This document shows, piece by piece, positions 17,325 through 26,135 of a DNA stretch of 64,000 nt. Both the position numbers and the translations under genes were made by a program. Below the pieces are notes generated by a model. The model worked only from the letters and a program-made list of their open reading frames with translations, did not search any database and was not told where the DNA came from. The DNA lies in contig NZ_JIAF01000004.1 of NCBI RefSeq assembly GCF_000688375.1, positions 1,736,001-1,800,000 on the forward strand, read 5' to 3'. The number at the start of each line of letters is the position of its first letter. Within the stretch, counting starts at the first letter, position 1. Source of the stretch: Prevotella sp. HUN102 (GTDB taxonomy: Bacteria > Bacteroidota > Bacteroidia > Bacteroidales > Bacteroidaceae).

Positions 17325-19649
17325 TTAATTTTGCAGTAAATCCTGAGTCATATTCGCTGCTGCCCTTCGTCCATCGCCCATAGCGAGGATTACGGTTGCA
17401 CCACCTCTGGCAATGTCGCCACCTGCATAGATGTCAGATTTTGAGCTTCGCTGTTCTTCGTCTACAATAATCCAGTTTTTCTTTCCCAGTTCAAGACCTT
17501 CGATAGACTTAGGCAGGAGAGGATTGGGCGATACACCTACTGCAACTATTACCTGATCGCACTCAATAGTAATGGTTTTTCCTGTCGTTTTCGGACTTCT
17601 ACGACCACTTTCATCAGGCTCGCCAAGCTCCATAATATCAAGTACAACGGCTCTTACGCGTCCATCCTGATCGGAAAGATATTCTTTCGGATTGTGAAGA
17701 GTCATAAACTTTACCCCTTCTTCCTTGATGAGCTTTCGCTCTTCAAAGCAAGCGGGCATTTCCTCTTCCGAACGACGATAGACCAAGGTAACCTCAGCAC
17801 CTAATCTTCGAGCCGTGGCGCAAGAGTCCATTGCTGTGTTTCCACCTCCCACAACTACCACTCGTCTACCAAGTTTGATAGGTGTTTCCGTGTCAGGACG
17901 GTCTGCATCCATTAGGTTCACACGCATCAGATATTCATTCGCCGAATAAATGTTGAGCAAATTCTCTCCGGGAATATTCATAAAGTTAGGTGTGCCGGCT
18001 CCTGTTCCAATGAAGAAAGCCTTGAAACCTTCTTTTCGGAGTTCATCTATCGTGATGGTTTTTCCAACTATGCAATCCGTGTGGAATTTAACGTCCAAAG
18101 CCCTGAGCTTGTCAATCTCAAACTCCACAACACGGCTCGGAAGTCTGAATTCAGGAATACCATATTTCAGCACACCACCCAATTCGTGCAATGCTTCAAA
18201 GATATGGACTTCAAATCCATTCTTAGCCATATCAGCAGCAAAGCTGAGTCCGGCAGGACCTGAACCGATTGCCGCTACCTTTATTCCATTTGAAGGAGCT
18301 TTCTCAGGATTCTTATAGAGATTATTCTCGCGCTCGTAGTCAGCAACGAATCTTTCCAGACTTCCGATGGCAACAGCCGGACGATTCATCTTGAGATGGA
18401 TGCAACTTCCTTCGCATTGTTCTTCCTGTGGGCACACACGTCCACATACTGCCGGGAGAGAGGTGGTAGACCTCAAGACCTCAGCAGCTGCAAGAAACTC
18501 TCCACGTTCAATGTTTTTGATGAATGAAGGGATATTATTGCCTGCTGGACAGCCTATTACGCAAGTAGGCTTAGCACAGTCGAGACATCTTTTAGCTTCC
18601 ATCATAGCCATTTCTTTGGTAAATCCGGTTGTAACCTCGTTGATTCTTGTCGTGATACGGTAATCCGGATCCAGAGTAGGCATCGGTGTGCGTTCCAAAG
18701 CCATTCGTTCCTTTGGTTTTATGGCGGCACGGAGTTCTTTACGCCATTCAGAATCCCTGTTGGTAAGTTCTTCAAGCGTTTCTGAATTAAATTCGTGTTC
18801 GGAAGTTTCAACGCTGATAAGTGAAGAATCTGTAACATCTTCTTTTATCGGATGAGTGTCTTTTACCAGTTTGGTTCTGTCCGTTCTTCTTATCACTTCT
18901 TCCCAATCAACAAGACTTCCGTCGAAACTCGGACCGTCAATGCAGGAGAATTTCATTTTCCCGTTGATGGTAAGTCTGCAAGCTCCGCAAATGCCAGTAC
19001 CGTCAAGCATCGTGGAATACAATGAGATTGTGGTAGGAATATTCTTGTTCTTGGCCTCTTCACAGCACGCCTGCATAAGCTTCGGCGATGCAATGATGTA
19101 GATTTTATCTATTTTTTCTTTCTTGCTGAAGTATTCAATAGAATCTTCTATACTTGCTTTTATGCCAAGACTGCCATCCTCGGTTATGATTAATGTCTCA
19201 TTGCTTACCTGTTTCGCTTCTTCGGCGAGAATTAAAGACTTTTCTGAATGTGCATAGATACAGGTAAGCACCTTGTTGTCAGCTTCTTTCAATGCCTTTA
19301 TGGTAGGCATCAAAGCAGCTATACCCGATTCATCACCGATACATAGTATATTGCAGTTCTTCTCTAAAGAGACCGGAGTACCTAAAGGACCGAGTGCATC
19401 TGCAATGGTATCTCCTTCCTTCATAGCAATGATGGAAGAAAAGTCCTTGTTCGTACTTGTTGAAATCAGTGTTACGCAGCCTTTTGCGTGATCTACGTCG
19501 TAGATTGGCAAGGGAACGCGTTCACTTTTTTCGTTGATACGGATAATAACAAAGTTGCCGGGTCTTGTGTTTCTTGCAACTATCGGTGCTTCTAATTCTA
19601 TGAAGCAAATGTCATTAGAAATTCGGTTTATGCCTATAATCTTGTTCAT
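17325..19649 (-). CDS. PyrK-like FAD/NAD-binding subunit fused to GltA-type glutamate synthase small subunit
   Basis: 774 residues. N-terminal third is a ferredoxin-NADP reductase-like module related to dihydroorotate dehydrogenase electron-transfer subunit, with RVPLPIYD (FAD) and a [2Fe-2S] cluster in CGACRLTINGKMKFSC. The rest is the glutamate synthase beta-subunit type flavoprotein: CLDCAKPTCVIGC (4Fe-4S ligands), GSGPAGLSFA and GGGNTAMD (FAD and NADPH Rossmann motifs), and AGGDIARGGATVILAMGDG near the end. The same two halves form NfnA/NfnB-type electron-bifurcating transhydrogenases in other bacteria, so reduction of NADP with ferredoxin and NADH is a possible role; direct glutamate synthesis would need a large subunit not present here. 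Monocistronic. Confidence 0.92.
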   Translation of the reverse strand: MNKIIGINRISNDICFIELEAPIVARNTRPGNFVIIRINEKSERVPLPIYDVDHAKGCVTLISTSTNKDFSSIIAMKEGDTIADALGPLGTPVSLEKNCNILCIGDESGIAALMPTIKALKEADNKVLTCIYAHSEKSLILAEEAKQVSNETLIITEDGSLGIKASIEDSIEYFSKKEKIDKIYIIASPKLMQACCEEAKNKNIPTTISLYSTMLDGTGICGACRLTINGKMKFSCIDGPSFDGSLVDWEEVIRRTDRTKLVKDTHPIKEDVTDSSLISVETSEHEFNSETLEELTNRDSEWRKELRAAIKPKERMALERTPMPTLDPDYRITTRINEVTTGFTKEMAMMEAKRCLDCAKPTCVIGCPAGNNIPSFIKNIERGEFLAAAEVLRSTTSLPAVCGRVCPQEEQCEGSCIHLKMNRPAVAIGSLERFVADYERENNLYKNPEKAPSNGIKVAAIGSGPAGLSFAADMAKNGFEVHIFEALHELGGVLKYGIPEFRLPSRVVEFEIDKLRALDVKFHTDCIVGKTITIDELRKEGFKAFFIGTGAGTPNFMNIPGENLLNIYSANEYLMRVNLMDADRPDTETPIKLGRRVVVVGGGNTAMDSCATARRLGAEVTLVYRRSEEEMPACFEERKLIKEEGVKFMTLHNPKEYLSDQDGRVRAVVLDIMELGEPDESGRRSPKTTGKTITIECDQVIVAVGVSPNPLLPKSIEGLELGKKNWIIVDEEQRSSKSDIYAGGDIARGGATVILAMGDGRRAAANMTQDLLQN

Positions 19650-19814
19650 AAGCCATAAGGGTTAACTTAATAATTATTTCATATTTATTTGATAAGATTC
19701 TTGATCAGTATTGATTGTTTAAGACTAATCGCAATCTTTATTTTTGTTCACAGTCAGATTTTTCATAATTGTTTTCATTTAAGTTAAGTATTAAGGGTTT
19801 TATGTTTCGATATA

Positions 19815-19841
19815 TTCCCGTTGGCTTTGAACCAACGGGAA
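19815..19841 (-). terminator. Intrinsic terminator after serS
   Basis: Perfect 10-base stem TTCCCGTTGG/CCAACGGGAA, loop of 7, eight bases before the serS stop as read on the plus strand. Confidence 0.8.
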
Positions 19842-19848
19842 ATGTATC

Positions 19849-21138
19849 TTAGAAATTCTTATCGTCGAGCATTTCAAAACCGCAGTATGGTACGAGTGCC
19901 TTTGGGACTCTGATGCCTTCCGGGGTCTGATTGTTCTCAATGATTGCTGCTACTATACGTGGCAATGCCAGCGCAGAACCGTTCAATGTATGGCAGAGTT
20001 CAATCTTCTTGTCGTCTGAATGACGGAAACGACAATGCAGACGATTTGCCTGATAGCTTTCAAAATTGGATACCGAACTTACTTCCAACCATCTTTCCTG
20101 TGCTGCACTCCATACCTCGAAGTCGTAGCAGATAGATGAAGTGAAACTCATATCGCCACCACAGAGCAGGAGAATGTGGTAGGGGAGTTCAAGTTTCTTG
20201 AGAAGTCCTTCTACGTGCTCTAACATTTCTTTGAGGGAATCATAGGAGTGCTGAGGAGTATCGATACGGACGATTTCCACCTTATCGAACTGATGCAGAC
20301 GATTGAGTCCGCGAACGTCCTTTCCATAGCTTCCCGCTTCGCGACGGAAACAAGATGAATAGGCGCAACGCTTGATTGGAAGAGCTTTTTCGTCGAGAAT
20401 TTCATCACGGAAGATGTTTGTAACCGGGACTTCTGCCGTAGGGATGAGGTATAAATCATCGAGTTGGGCGTGATACATCTGTCCTTCTTTGTCGGGAAGC
20501 TGACCTGTGCCTAATCCTGATGCTTGATTAACAAGCAATGGAGGCTGAACCTCAAGGTAGCCGCTCTTACGTGCTTCTTCGAGGAAAAAAGCCTCCAAAG
20601 CACGCTGGAAACGTGCCATCTTGCCAATATAGATAGGGAATCCGGCACCGGTAATCTTTACGCCTAAATCGAAATCAACGAGGTTGTATTTCTTGCAAAA
20701 ATCCCAATGACAGAGTGCTTCGCCTTCCAAGGCAGGCTTTTCTCCACCTTCGCGTATCACAACATTCTGACTGGCATCTTTTCCTTCGGGTACGTTTTCG
20801 TTTGCTATATTAGGAATCGTGAGCAGAATTTCGGTCATATCCTGCTGTGCCTTGTCCATTTCTTCTTGGAAAGTCTTGTCGGCAATCTTCAATTCAGCAA
20901 CCTGATTCTTGATTTCGTTTGCTTCATCCTTCTTGCCCTCTTTCATCAAGCTTCCAATCTGCTTTGAAAGTTGATTCTGTTGCTGTTTGTTATTGTCGAG
21001 CTTCTGTTGGCATTCACGTCGAGTCTTATCAAAATCCAATACTTTTTCGATAGCCTCGCGAGCACCGGCAAAATGCTTCTTCTCGAGTCCTTTAATTACA
21101 CGTTCAGTTTCTTCACTGATGAGCTTTAATGTAAGCAT
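19849..21138 (-). CDS. serS: Seryl-tRNA synthetase
   Basis: Class II aminoacyl-tRNA synthetase charging tRNA-Ser. 429 residues, standard. N-terminal coiled-coil arm (about 25-105) that contacts the long variable arm of the tRNA, then the catalytic core: motif 2 in FRREAGSYGKDVRGLNRLHQ, the TAEVP substrate loop, and motif 3 LNGSALALPRIVAAIIENNQ. ATG 21138 is preceded by a -7 box at 21174. Monocistronic, with a terminator at 19815. Confidence 0.97.
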   Translation of the reverse strand: MLTLKLISEETERVIKGLEKKHFAGAREAIEKVLDFDKTRRECQQKLDNNKQQQNQLSKQIGSLMKEGKKDEANEIKNQVAELKIADKTFQEEMDKAQQDMTEILLTIPNIANENVPEGKDASQNVVIREGGEKPALEGEALCHWDFCKKYNLVDFDLGVKITGAGFPIYIGKMARFQRALEAFFLEEARKSGYLEVQPPLLVNQASGLGTGQLPDKEGQMYHAQLDDLYLIPTAEVPVTNIFRDEILDEKALPIKRCAYSSCFRREAGSYGKDVRGLNRLHQFDKVEIVRIDTPQHSYDSLKEMLEHVEGLLKKLELPYHILLLCGGDMSFTSSICYDFEVWSAAQERWLEVSSVSNFESYQANRLHCRFRHSDDKKIELCHTLNGSALALPRIVAAIIENNQTPEGIRVPKALVPYCGFEMLDDKNF

Positions 21139-21173
21139 ACGTCTTTACAATTTTTTATATCTATATTTGACAA

Positions 21174-21181
21174 CAAAGTTA
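21174..21181 (-). promoter_or_regulatory. -7 box TAACTTTG of serS
   Basis: TAnnTTTG match on the minus strand, 36 bases before the serS ATG, preceded by a T-run. Confidence 0.7.
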
Positions 21182-21414
21182 CAAAAAAAAATAGAATATG
21201 AATTAAAAGTACAAAGTATTTTGTTTCAGAAATGATTATGTGTGCTATAATTGGAAGGAGAAAAAATAATTTAGGGAATGCCATTGAGTGAAATTAGTTT
21301 CTCCATAGGAATTACCCCATCTCTATTTCTCGCTCATATCTTCAATGAAATTGTACCATTTTGACCCAACAGAATGGTTATAATAACAGATTGATAGAAA
21401 CACAATTTATAAAT

Positions 21415-21528
21415 GACCGAAGAATGGCGAGTAATCTTCGCAAGATTGCCTTGCATTCTTGCGAAAAATGAAATGCAATCTTCGCACGTTTGGAAAGAAA
21501 GAAAAACTCTGTTGATTTTCAACTATTT
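21415..21528 (+). repeat. Dispersed two-hairpin repeat, copy B
   Basis: Same orientation as copy A. Shares ACCGAAGAATG at the left, CTTCGCACGTTTGGAA in the core and TGTTGATTTTCAACTATTT at the right. The arms of its main stem are less perfect than in copies A, C and D. Confidence 0.8.
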
Positions 21529-21692
21529 AGGATATGCTCGGCATTTGAAGATTGATACAGCTTCAAATTACAATCTGATGGTTATATTGAAACATAGAAT
21601 GCTCGTTGTCAGCATTCTGTGGATTTAATCTATACAAAAGATTTATGCACTGCTTATTTGAGTTTGCAGATTGTATGTTTATTGAAAGCATA

Positions 21693-21723
21693 AATCCCAA
21701 ATCTCGAATGGAGAATTGGGATT
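21693..21723 (-). terminator. Terminator of rplU-rpmA
   Basis: Outer arms AATCCCAA/TTGGGATT with an inner TCTC/GAGA stem, 33 bases after the rpmA stop on the minus strand. Confidence 0.65.
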
Positions 21724-21755
21724 ATGTTGTTTGTTTGGAATAGTTTTTTATTTGC

Positions 21756-22046
21756 TTAAGCTTCTGGTGTTACGTGCTTAGCTGCGTAAGCCTCCTCAGA
21801 AAGTACAGAGACTGTGCTCTTGTTGTACTTACCTCTGTGGAAAGATACGATACCGTCTGCAAGTGCATAGAGTGTATCATCCTTACCTTGAGCTACATTC
21901 TCACCAGGATAGTGCTGATTACCACGCTGGCGAACGATAATGTTGCCTGCAATAATCTTCTGACCACCACCGATTTTAACACCTAAACGCTTTGAATGTG
22001 ATTCGCGACCGTTCTTAGAACTACCGACACCTTTTTTATGAGCCAT
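21756..22046 (-). CDS. rpmA: 50S ribosomal protein L27
   Basis: 96 residues with the usual N terminus [20 protein letters not shown] that reaches the peptidyl transferase centre; LGVKIGGGQ and GNIIVRQRG follow. No Firmicutes-type N-terminal cleavage extension. Second gene of the L21-L27 pair, 18 bases after rplU. Unusually for this phylum it has a full Shine-Dalgarno (AGGAGGA, 22059-22053) seven bases before the ATG. Confidence 0.98.
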   Translation of the reverse strand: MAHKKGVGSSKNGRESHSKRLGVKIGGGQKIIAGNIIVRQRGNQHYPGENVAQGKDDTLYALADGIVSFHRGKYNKSTVSVLSEEAYAAKHVTPEA

Positions 22047-22052
22047 TTCTTG

Positions 22053-22059
22053 TCCTCCT
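22053..22059 (-). promoter_or_regulatory. Canonical Shine-Dalgarno of rpmA
   Basis: AGGAGGA on the minus strand at optimal spacing. Most genes in this window have only A-rich leaders, as expected for Bacteroidetes, so this is an exception. Confidence 0.7.
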
Positions 22060-22064
22060 AAATT

Positions 22065-22382
22065 TTAAGCGTTAATTGTTTTAATCTCAACCTGAGTGTA
22101 CTGTGCGCGATGACCATTCTTCTTGCGATAGTCCTTACGACGCTTCATCTTGAAGACGATGATCTTTTCGCCCTTCACGAGTGGATTAACCACCTCAGCT
22201 ACTACTTTCGCACCACTGACAGTAGGTGCGCCAACTGTGACTGTTCCATCGTTGTCTACGAGGAGAACCTTGTCAAACTCAACAGTCTTGCCTTCTTCCG
22301 CATCCTTGATGTGGTTTACGAAAAGCTTCTTTCCTTCCTCAGCCTTGAACTGCTGACCGTTAATTTCTACAATTGCGTACAT
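22065..22382 (-). CDS. rplU: 50S ribosomal protein L21
   Basis: 105 residues from [18 protein letters not shown], the family-typical start; an upstream Met at 22424 would add 14 residues foreign to the family. Contains [19 protein letters not shown], the conserved basic rRNA-binding motif near the C terminus. First gene of the L21-L27 operon, promoter box at 22467. Confidence 0.98.
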   Translation of the reverse strand: MYAIVEINGQQFKAEEGKKLFVNHIKDAEEGKTVEFDKVLLVDNDGTVTVGAPTVSGAKVVAEVVNPLVKGEKIIVFKMKRRKDYRKKNGHRAQYTQVEIKTINA

Positions 22383-22466
22383 TTTATTTATTGTAAACGG
22401 TTTCACCGATAGGCGACAGAGCATCTTTCCTGTACTTACACGAGCCTAATCGGCATAAAACGGATG

Positions 22467-22474
22467 CAAAGTTA
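22467..22474 (-). promoter_or_regulatory. -7 box TAACTTTG of rplU-rpmA
   Basis: TAnnTTTG on the minus strand, 85 bases before the rplU ATG, leaving a leader of about 75 bases in which ribosomal-protein autoregulation could act. Confidence 0.65.
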
Positions 22475-22610
22475 CAAAAAATCAACGGACTATATTTCCA
22501 ATATTTGGTTCATAGCAATATGTTTAGCATTAATTAACGAATAATGTGAGTAGATGGATTCCATTGTATATTCAAATTAAATAATTACTTTTACACACGT
22601 TAACAACACC

Positions 22611-22678
22611 AAGGTGTGGAATAAGGCCGAAATTCCATTTGTCATAAGACAGTTGCTTATGTTCCGCCCCCACACCTT
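22611..22678 (+). ncRNA. Possible IS110 bridge (seeker) RNA segment
   Basis: AAGGTGTGGAATAAG (22611-22625) pairs with a downstream segment at 22656-22678 made of CTTAT-GTTCC and CCACACCTT blocks, enclosing a small TGTC/GACA hairpin. A structured RNA from the non-coding left end upstream of the recombinase is where IS110 elements encode the RNA that selects target and donor. Inference from position and folding only; both loops would need to match the 22599 and 23841 junctions. Confidence 0.4.
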
Positions 22679-22779
22679 TACATCCGAAACCGGACAGTTC
22701 ATTGGGCTTTAACCCTGCATTTGCAATGATGGTTCCACGATGTCTGGGATGTTGCATTATACATTAAATCGTTACAGTT

Positions 22780-23767
22780 ATGACTTACATTGGAATTGAC
22801 GTCAGCAAGGACACTTTCGTGGTGGCTTACTCGCCGGAGAAGACCCGCGAGACGAGAACGTTCAAGAACACCACCAAGGGTATTCACGAGTTCATCCAAA
22901 CTATCTCCAAGGACGAGCACCATTGCGTCATGGAGGCCACGGGCAACTACAGTGCATCTGCTTTCCGAGGCAGGCATCACCACCAGTTTGGAGAATCCGC
23001 TCAAGGTGCAGAACTTCGCCCGTGTCATGCTCTCCGCCGTCAAGACGGATGAGACAGACGCCCGCCTGATTGCCCTCTATGGGGAGAAGATGAATCCTGC
23101 GCCATACAAGCTGCGCAGTGATGCCATCCTTACCCTGAAGCAGAAACGCACGGTTATCCGCCAGCTCAAGAAGCAGCTCATTGCCACAAAGAACCTCAAG
23201 GGTTCCATGGAAGTGCTGCCGTTCTTTGATTCCAAGTGTAGGAAGTCCATTGAGCAGACCATCGCCTTCCTTGAAAAGCAGATTAAACACCTCGAAGAGG
23301 ATCTTTCCGTATTGGCCAAGAGCGAGTACAAGAAGCAGATGGATTTGCTCACTTCCGTCAAGGGCATCGGTGTTACCCTCGCTGCCGCGCTCATCATGGC
23401 TACCGGCGGGTTCACCTACTTTGACAATGCCAAGCAGCTCACCCGTTATCTGGGTCTGTCGCCGACTTATCAGCAGTCCGGTACCTCTGTCAATTTCAAA
23501 GGTCACATCAACCGAAACGGAGACTCTTCATTGAGGAGCCAGCTCTACGTGGCGGCATTCTCCTCGCTAAGGTGCAATGCCGAGTGAAAAGCCTGTTACG
23601 ACCGTCTGCGGTCTAACGGAAAGCCAGGGAAGGTCGCTGTCATTGCCGTGGCAAACAAACTCGTCCGGCAGGCTTTTGCCGTAGTCGCGCAGGAGAAACC
23701 TTATGTTGACGGCTATGTCTCCACATTGAGGTTGGCTCCTGCATCCTCGGAAACAGGTAAAGGATAA
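22780..23767 (+). pseudogene. IS110-family recombinase, frameshifted and nonsense-interrupted
   Basis: DEDD recombinase of about 325 residues when intact. Starts MTYIGIDVSKDTFVVAY (first Asp) and continues to CVMEATGNYS (Glu) in one frame; near 22955 the reading moves by one base to LLSEAGITTSLENPLKVQ and then VKTDETDARLIA (the last two Asp). The C-terminal transposase_20 domain has SVKGIGVTLAAALI and YQQSGTSVNF with the catalytic Ser region. A TGA at 23585-23587 splits off the last 60 codons (KACYDRLRSNGKPGK...), probably from a Cys codon. All catalytic residues are still encoded, so loss of function is due to the two lesions. Confidence 0.88.
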
Positions 23768-23841
23768 AATCCAATACCTGAAAACACCGAGGGGATTGGG
23801 GGCGAGCAGCCCTCATGGGAAGGGGTTCGTGTTAAAAACAC

Positions 23842-24027
23842 TTAATCATATTCAGTTTTCTTATTACAGTTCATAAGCATTTGTAAAGTCATAATGTTTG
23901 TACATTAGTAATTTCATTAATGTTATAAATATAGATTCCTTGTAGAAAGATTAGAGTGAACAATAAAGAAAAAAGGCGTGCTAAGATTATTCTTGCACAC
24001 CTAATTTTTCAATATCTTTATAATGAA
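23842..24027. other. Gap between IS110 element and rho
   Basis: AT-rich, no gene; contains the rho terminator at 23975-24001. Confidence 0.5.
23975..24001 (-). terminator. Intrinsic terminator after rho
   Basis: GGCGTGC/GCACACC stem followed on the minus strand by a run of six T. Confidence 0.75.
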
Positions 24028-26007
24028 TTATCCGTTCATAGACAAGAGAAATTCATCATTGTCTTGGGTACGTGTCATTCTGTCGTGAATAGAATTCATT
24101 GCTTCAATAGGATTCATATCGGCAATGTACTTGCGCAAAATCCACATACGATCCATTGTTGTCTTATCCTGCAAGAGGTCGTCGCGACGTGTACTTGAAG
24201 CAACAAGATTGACAGATGGGAATATTCGCTTGTTGCTGAGAGAACGATCTAATTGGAGTTCCATATTACCGGTACCCTTGAATTCTTCAAAGATAACCTC
24301 ATCCATCTTTGAACCTGTGTCAATCAATGCCGTAGCAATGATGGTAAGCGAACCTCCGCCTTCAATATTACGGGCAGCACCGAAGAAACGCTTAGGTTTC
24401 TGCAATGCATTTGCATCCACACCACCGGTAAGCACCTTGCCGGAAGCAGGAGCTACCGTATTGTATGCACGTGCAAGGCGTGTGATAGAATCGAGGAAGA
24501 TAACTACATCGTGTCCACATTCCACCATTCGTTTTGCCTTCTCCAATACGATACCTGCAATTTTTACGTGGCGTTCGGCCGGTTCGTCAAATGTTGATGC
24601 AATCACTTCGGCATTTACCGTGCGAGCCATATCCGTTACTTCTTCTGGACGCTCGTCAATAAGGAGCATCATCAGGTAGGCTTCAGGATGATTTGCAGCA
24701 ATTGCGTTTGCAATGTCTTTCATCAATATGGTTTTACCGGTCTTTGGCTGGGCAACAATCAACGCACGCTGACCCTTACCGATAGGAGAGAAAAGGTCTA
24801 CGATACGCGTAGAAAGATTGGTTGTTTTAGAATCTCCACACAACGAGAATTTTTCTTCAGGGAAAAGTGGTGTGAGGTGTTCAAAGGAAACTCTGTCGCG
24901 CACCTGTGAGGGTTCACGACCATTTATCTTGTCGATGCTTGTAAGTGGGAAATACTTTTCGCCCTCGTGTGGAGGACGAACGTGGCATTCCACAACATCG
25001 CCAGTCTTCAAGCCATAATGTTTTACCTGATTTGCAGATACATAAACATCGTCTGGAGAAGAAAGGTAGTTGTAATCGCTTGAACGGAGGAATCCATATC
25101 CATCGGGCATCACTTCCAATACGCCGTTTGCCTTTACAATATCTGTGAAATCAAATAAAGGTGCAGTTGATTGTGGCGCAGATGCCTGCTGATAGTTTTG
25201 TGCAGGGGCAGCAGGAGCTTGGTAGGAAGATGCAATAGGACGGTCGAACATGTCAAAGTTTGGCACGGCACCCTGATCTTCGATAGGAATATCAACAACT
25301 GTGATAAAGTCTGTTCCGTCTCCTGGGTCGCCAGCCCATACACCATCGGCTATTGCTTGGAGATTTTCTTCTGAATGTTCATTATTGTGAGCATTGACTT
25401 TAGCTTGAAGTTGAGACAGCAAATCCTCATTGTTGCCTTCTTCCATTGAAATTCCAGAAGCAAACTGAGCCTCTGGGATGAAATCGTCGCTTATTTGTTC
25501 TTGAGAGATATTCTCTTCAATAGTTTCTTCTTGTGGTTGTATCGTGTCGATAACGTCCTGTGGCGAGTCTTCCATAGGAGTTTCCATAATCTGCTCTTCC
25601 ATAACGGCGGACTCTTCTACTTTAACTTTTGGCTTGCGTCCACGTTTCTTGGGGGCAGGAGTTTCTTCTTCCTTCTTTTCTTCTGCAACAGGTTCCGCCG
25701 GCATATCCTTGAAAAGTGCAGGCTGTGGACTATTTCCGGCAGGTTTATTGTTCTGTACATCAAAGTTCTCACCATCTTTGCCGTGTACGGTATAAACCTT
25801 ATCGGTATCCTTTCTCGTGATACGTGTACGCTTGCGTTTTGTGGTTTCAAGCGGGTGTGTTGCTCCGGCATCTACTGCCTGTCTGTCCAAGATTGCATAT
25901 ATTATAGAGTCCTTATCATCGCCTTTCTTGTATTCAGCTTGAATGTCTTTTGCGATAATTTCCAATTCGGCAATATCTTTGCCTAACAGTTCTTCTTTAC
26001 TTAACAT
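24028..26007 (-). CDS. rho: Transcription termination factor Rho with long disordered insert
   Basis: Hexameric RNA-dependent helicase. 659 residues, about 240 more than E. coli Rho. Rho N domain at the N terminus ([22 protein letters not shown]), then about 230 residues of acidic, Gln/Pro-rich low complexity with a KKRGRKPK basic patch, then the cold-shock RNA-binding domain ([12 protein letters not shown]...) and the ATPase core with Walker [11 protein letters not shown] (about 425), [13 protein letters not shown] and the Q/R loops. In Bacteroides such an insert has been reported to drive condensate formation. Monocistronic, promoter box 82 bases upstream. Confidence 0.96.
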   Translation of the reverse strand: MLSKEELLGKDIAELEIIAKDIQAEYKKGDDKDSIIYAILDRQAVDAGATHPLETTKRKRTRITRKDTDKVYTVHGKDGENFDVQNNKPAGNSPQPALFKDMPAEPVAEEKKEEETPAPKKRGRKPKVKVEESAVMEEQIMETPMEDSPQDVIDTIQPQEETIEENISQEQISDDFIPEAQFASGISMEEGNNEDLLSQLQAKVNAHNNEHSEENLQAIADGVWAGDPGDGTDFITVVDIPIEDQGAVPNFDMFDRPIASSYQAPAAPAQNYQQASAPQSTAPLFDFTDIVKANGVLEVMPDGYGFLRSSDYNYLSSPDDVYVSANQVKHYGLKTGDVVECHVRPPHEGEKYFPLTSIDKINGREPSQVRDRVSFEHLTPLFPEEKFSLCGDSKTTNLSTRIVDLFSPIGKGQRALIVAQPKTGKTILMKDIANAIAANHPEAYLMMLLIDERPEEVTDMARTVNAEVIASTFDEPAERHVKIAGIVLEKAKRMVECGHDVVIFLDSITRLARAYNTVAPASGKVLTGGVDANALQKPKRFFGAARNIEGGGSLTIIATALIDTGSKMDEVIFEEFKGTGNMELQLDRSLSNKRIFPSVNLVASSTRRDDLLQDKTTMDRMWILRKYIADMNPIEAMNSIHDRMTRTQDNDEFLLSMNG

Positions 26008-26088
26008 ATAGTAATATGTGTACGAATTATATATAAATGTGAGAAATAGTGTTTCCGGAATGGAAACATAATGTGTTTAAAACTTCTG

Positions 26089-26096
26089 CAAAGTTA
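26089..26096 (-). promoter_or_regulatory. -7 box TAACTTTG of rho
   Basis: TAnnTTTG on the minus strand; implies a leader of about 75 bases. Confidence 0.6.
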
Positions 26097-26135
26097 ATTG
26101 ATTTATTTTATTTCTCCAAGAGAAAATTATATTTT

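Larger units (their letters stand above)
21139..21755. other. 617-base gap between serS and rpmA
   Basis: Contains the serS promoter, dispersed repeat copy B (21415-21528) and the rplU-rpmA terminator. No convincing gene on either strand. Confidence 0.6.
22599..23841 (+). mobile_element. Decayed IS110-family element
   Basis: About 1.24 kb. The DNA changes in composition at both ends, and the boundaries carry similar direct sequences GTTAACAACAC (22599-22609) and GTTAAAAACAC (23831-23841), compatible with the short core duplicated by IS110 recombinases; there are no terminal inverted repeats, as expected. Left end holds about 180 structured non-coding bases before the recombinase gene. Inserted between rplU and rho without breaking a gene. 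Exact ends are tentative. Confidence 0.65.

Noticed and set aside
22928..23506. 192-codon minus-strand frame in the IS110 element
   Set aside because: Mirror of the recombinase coding sequence, which has clear catalytic motifs on the plus strand.
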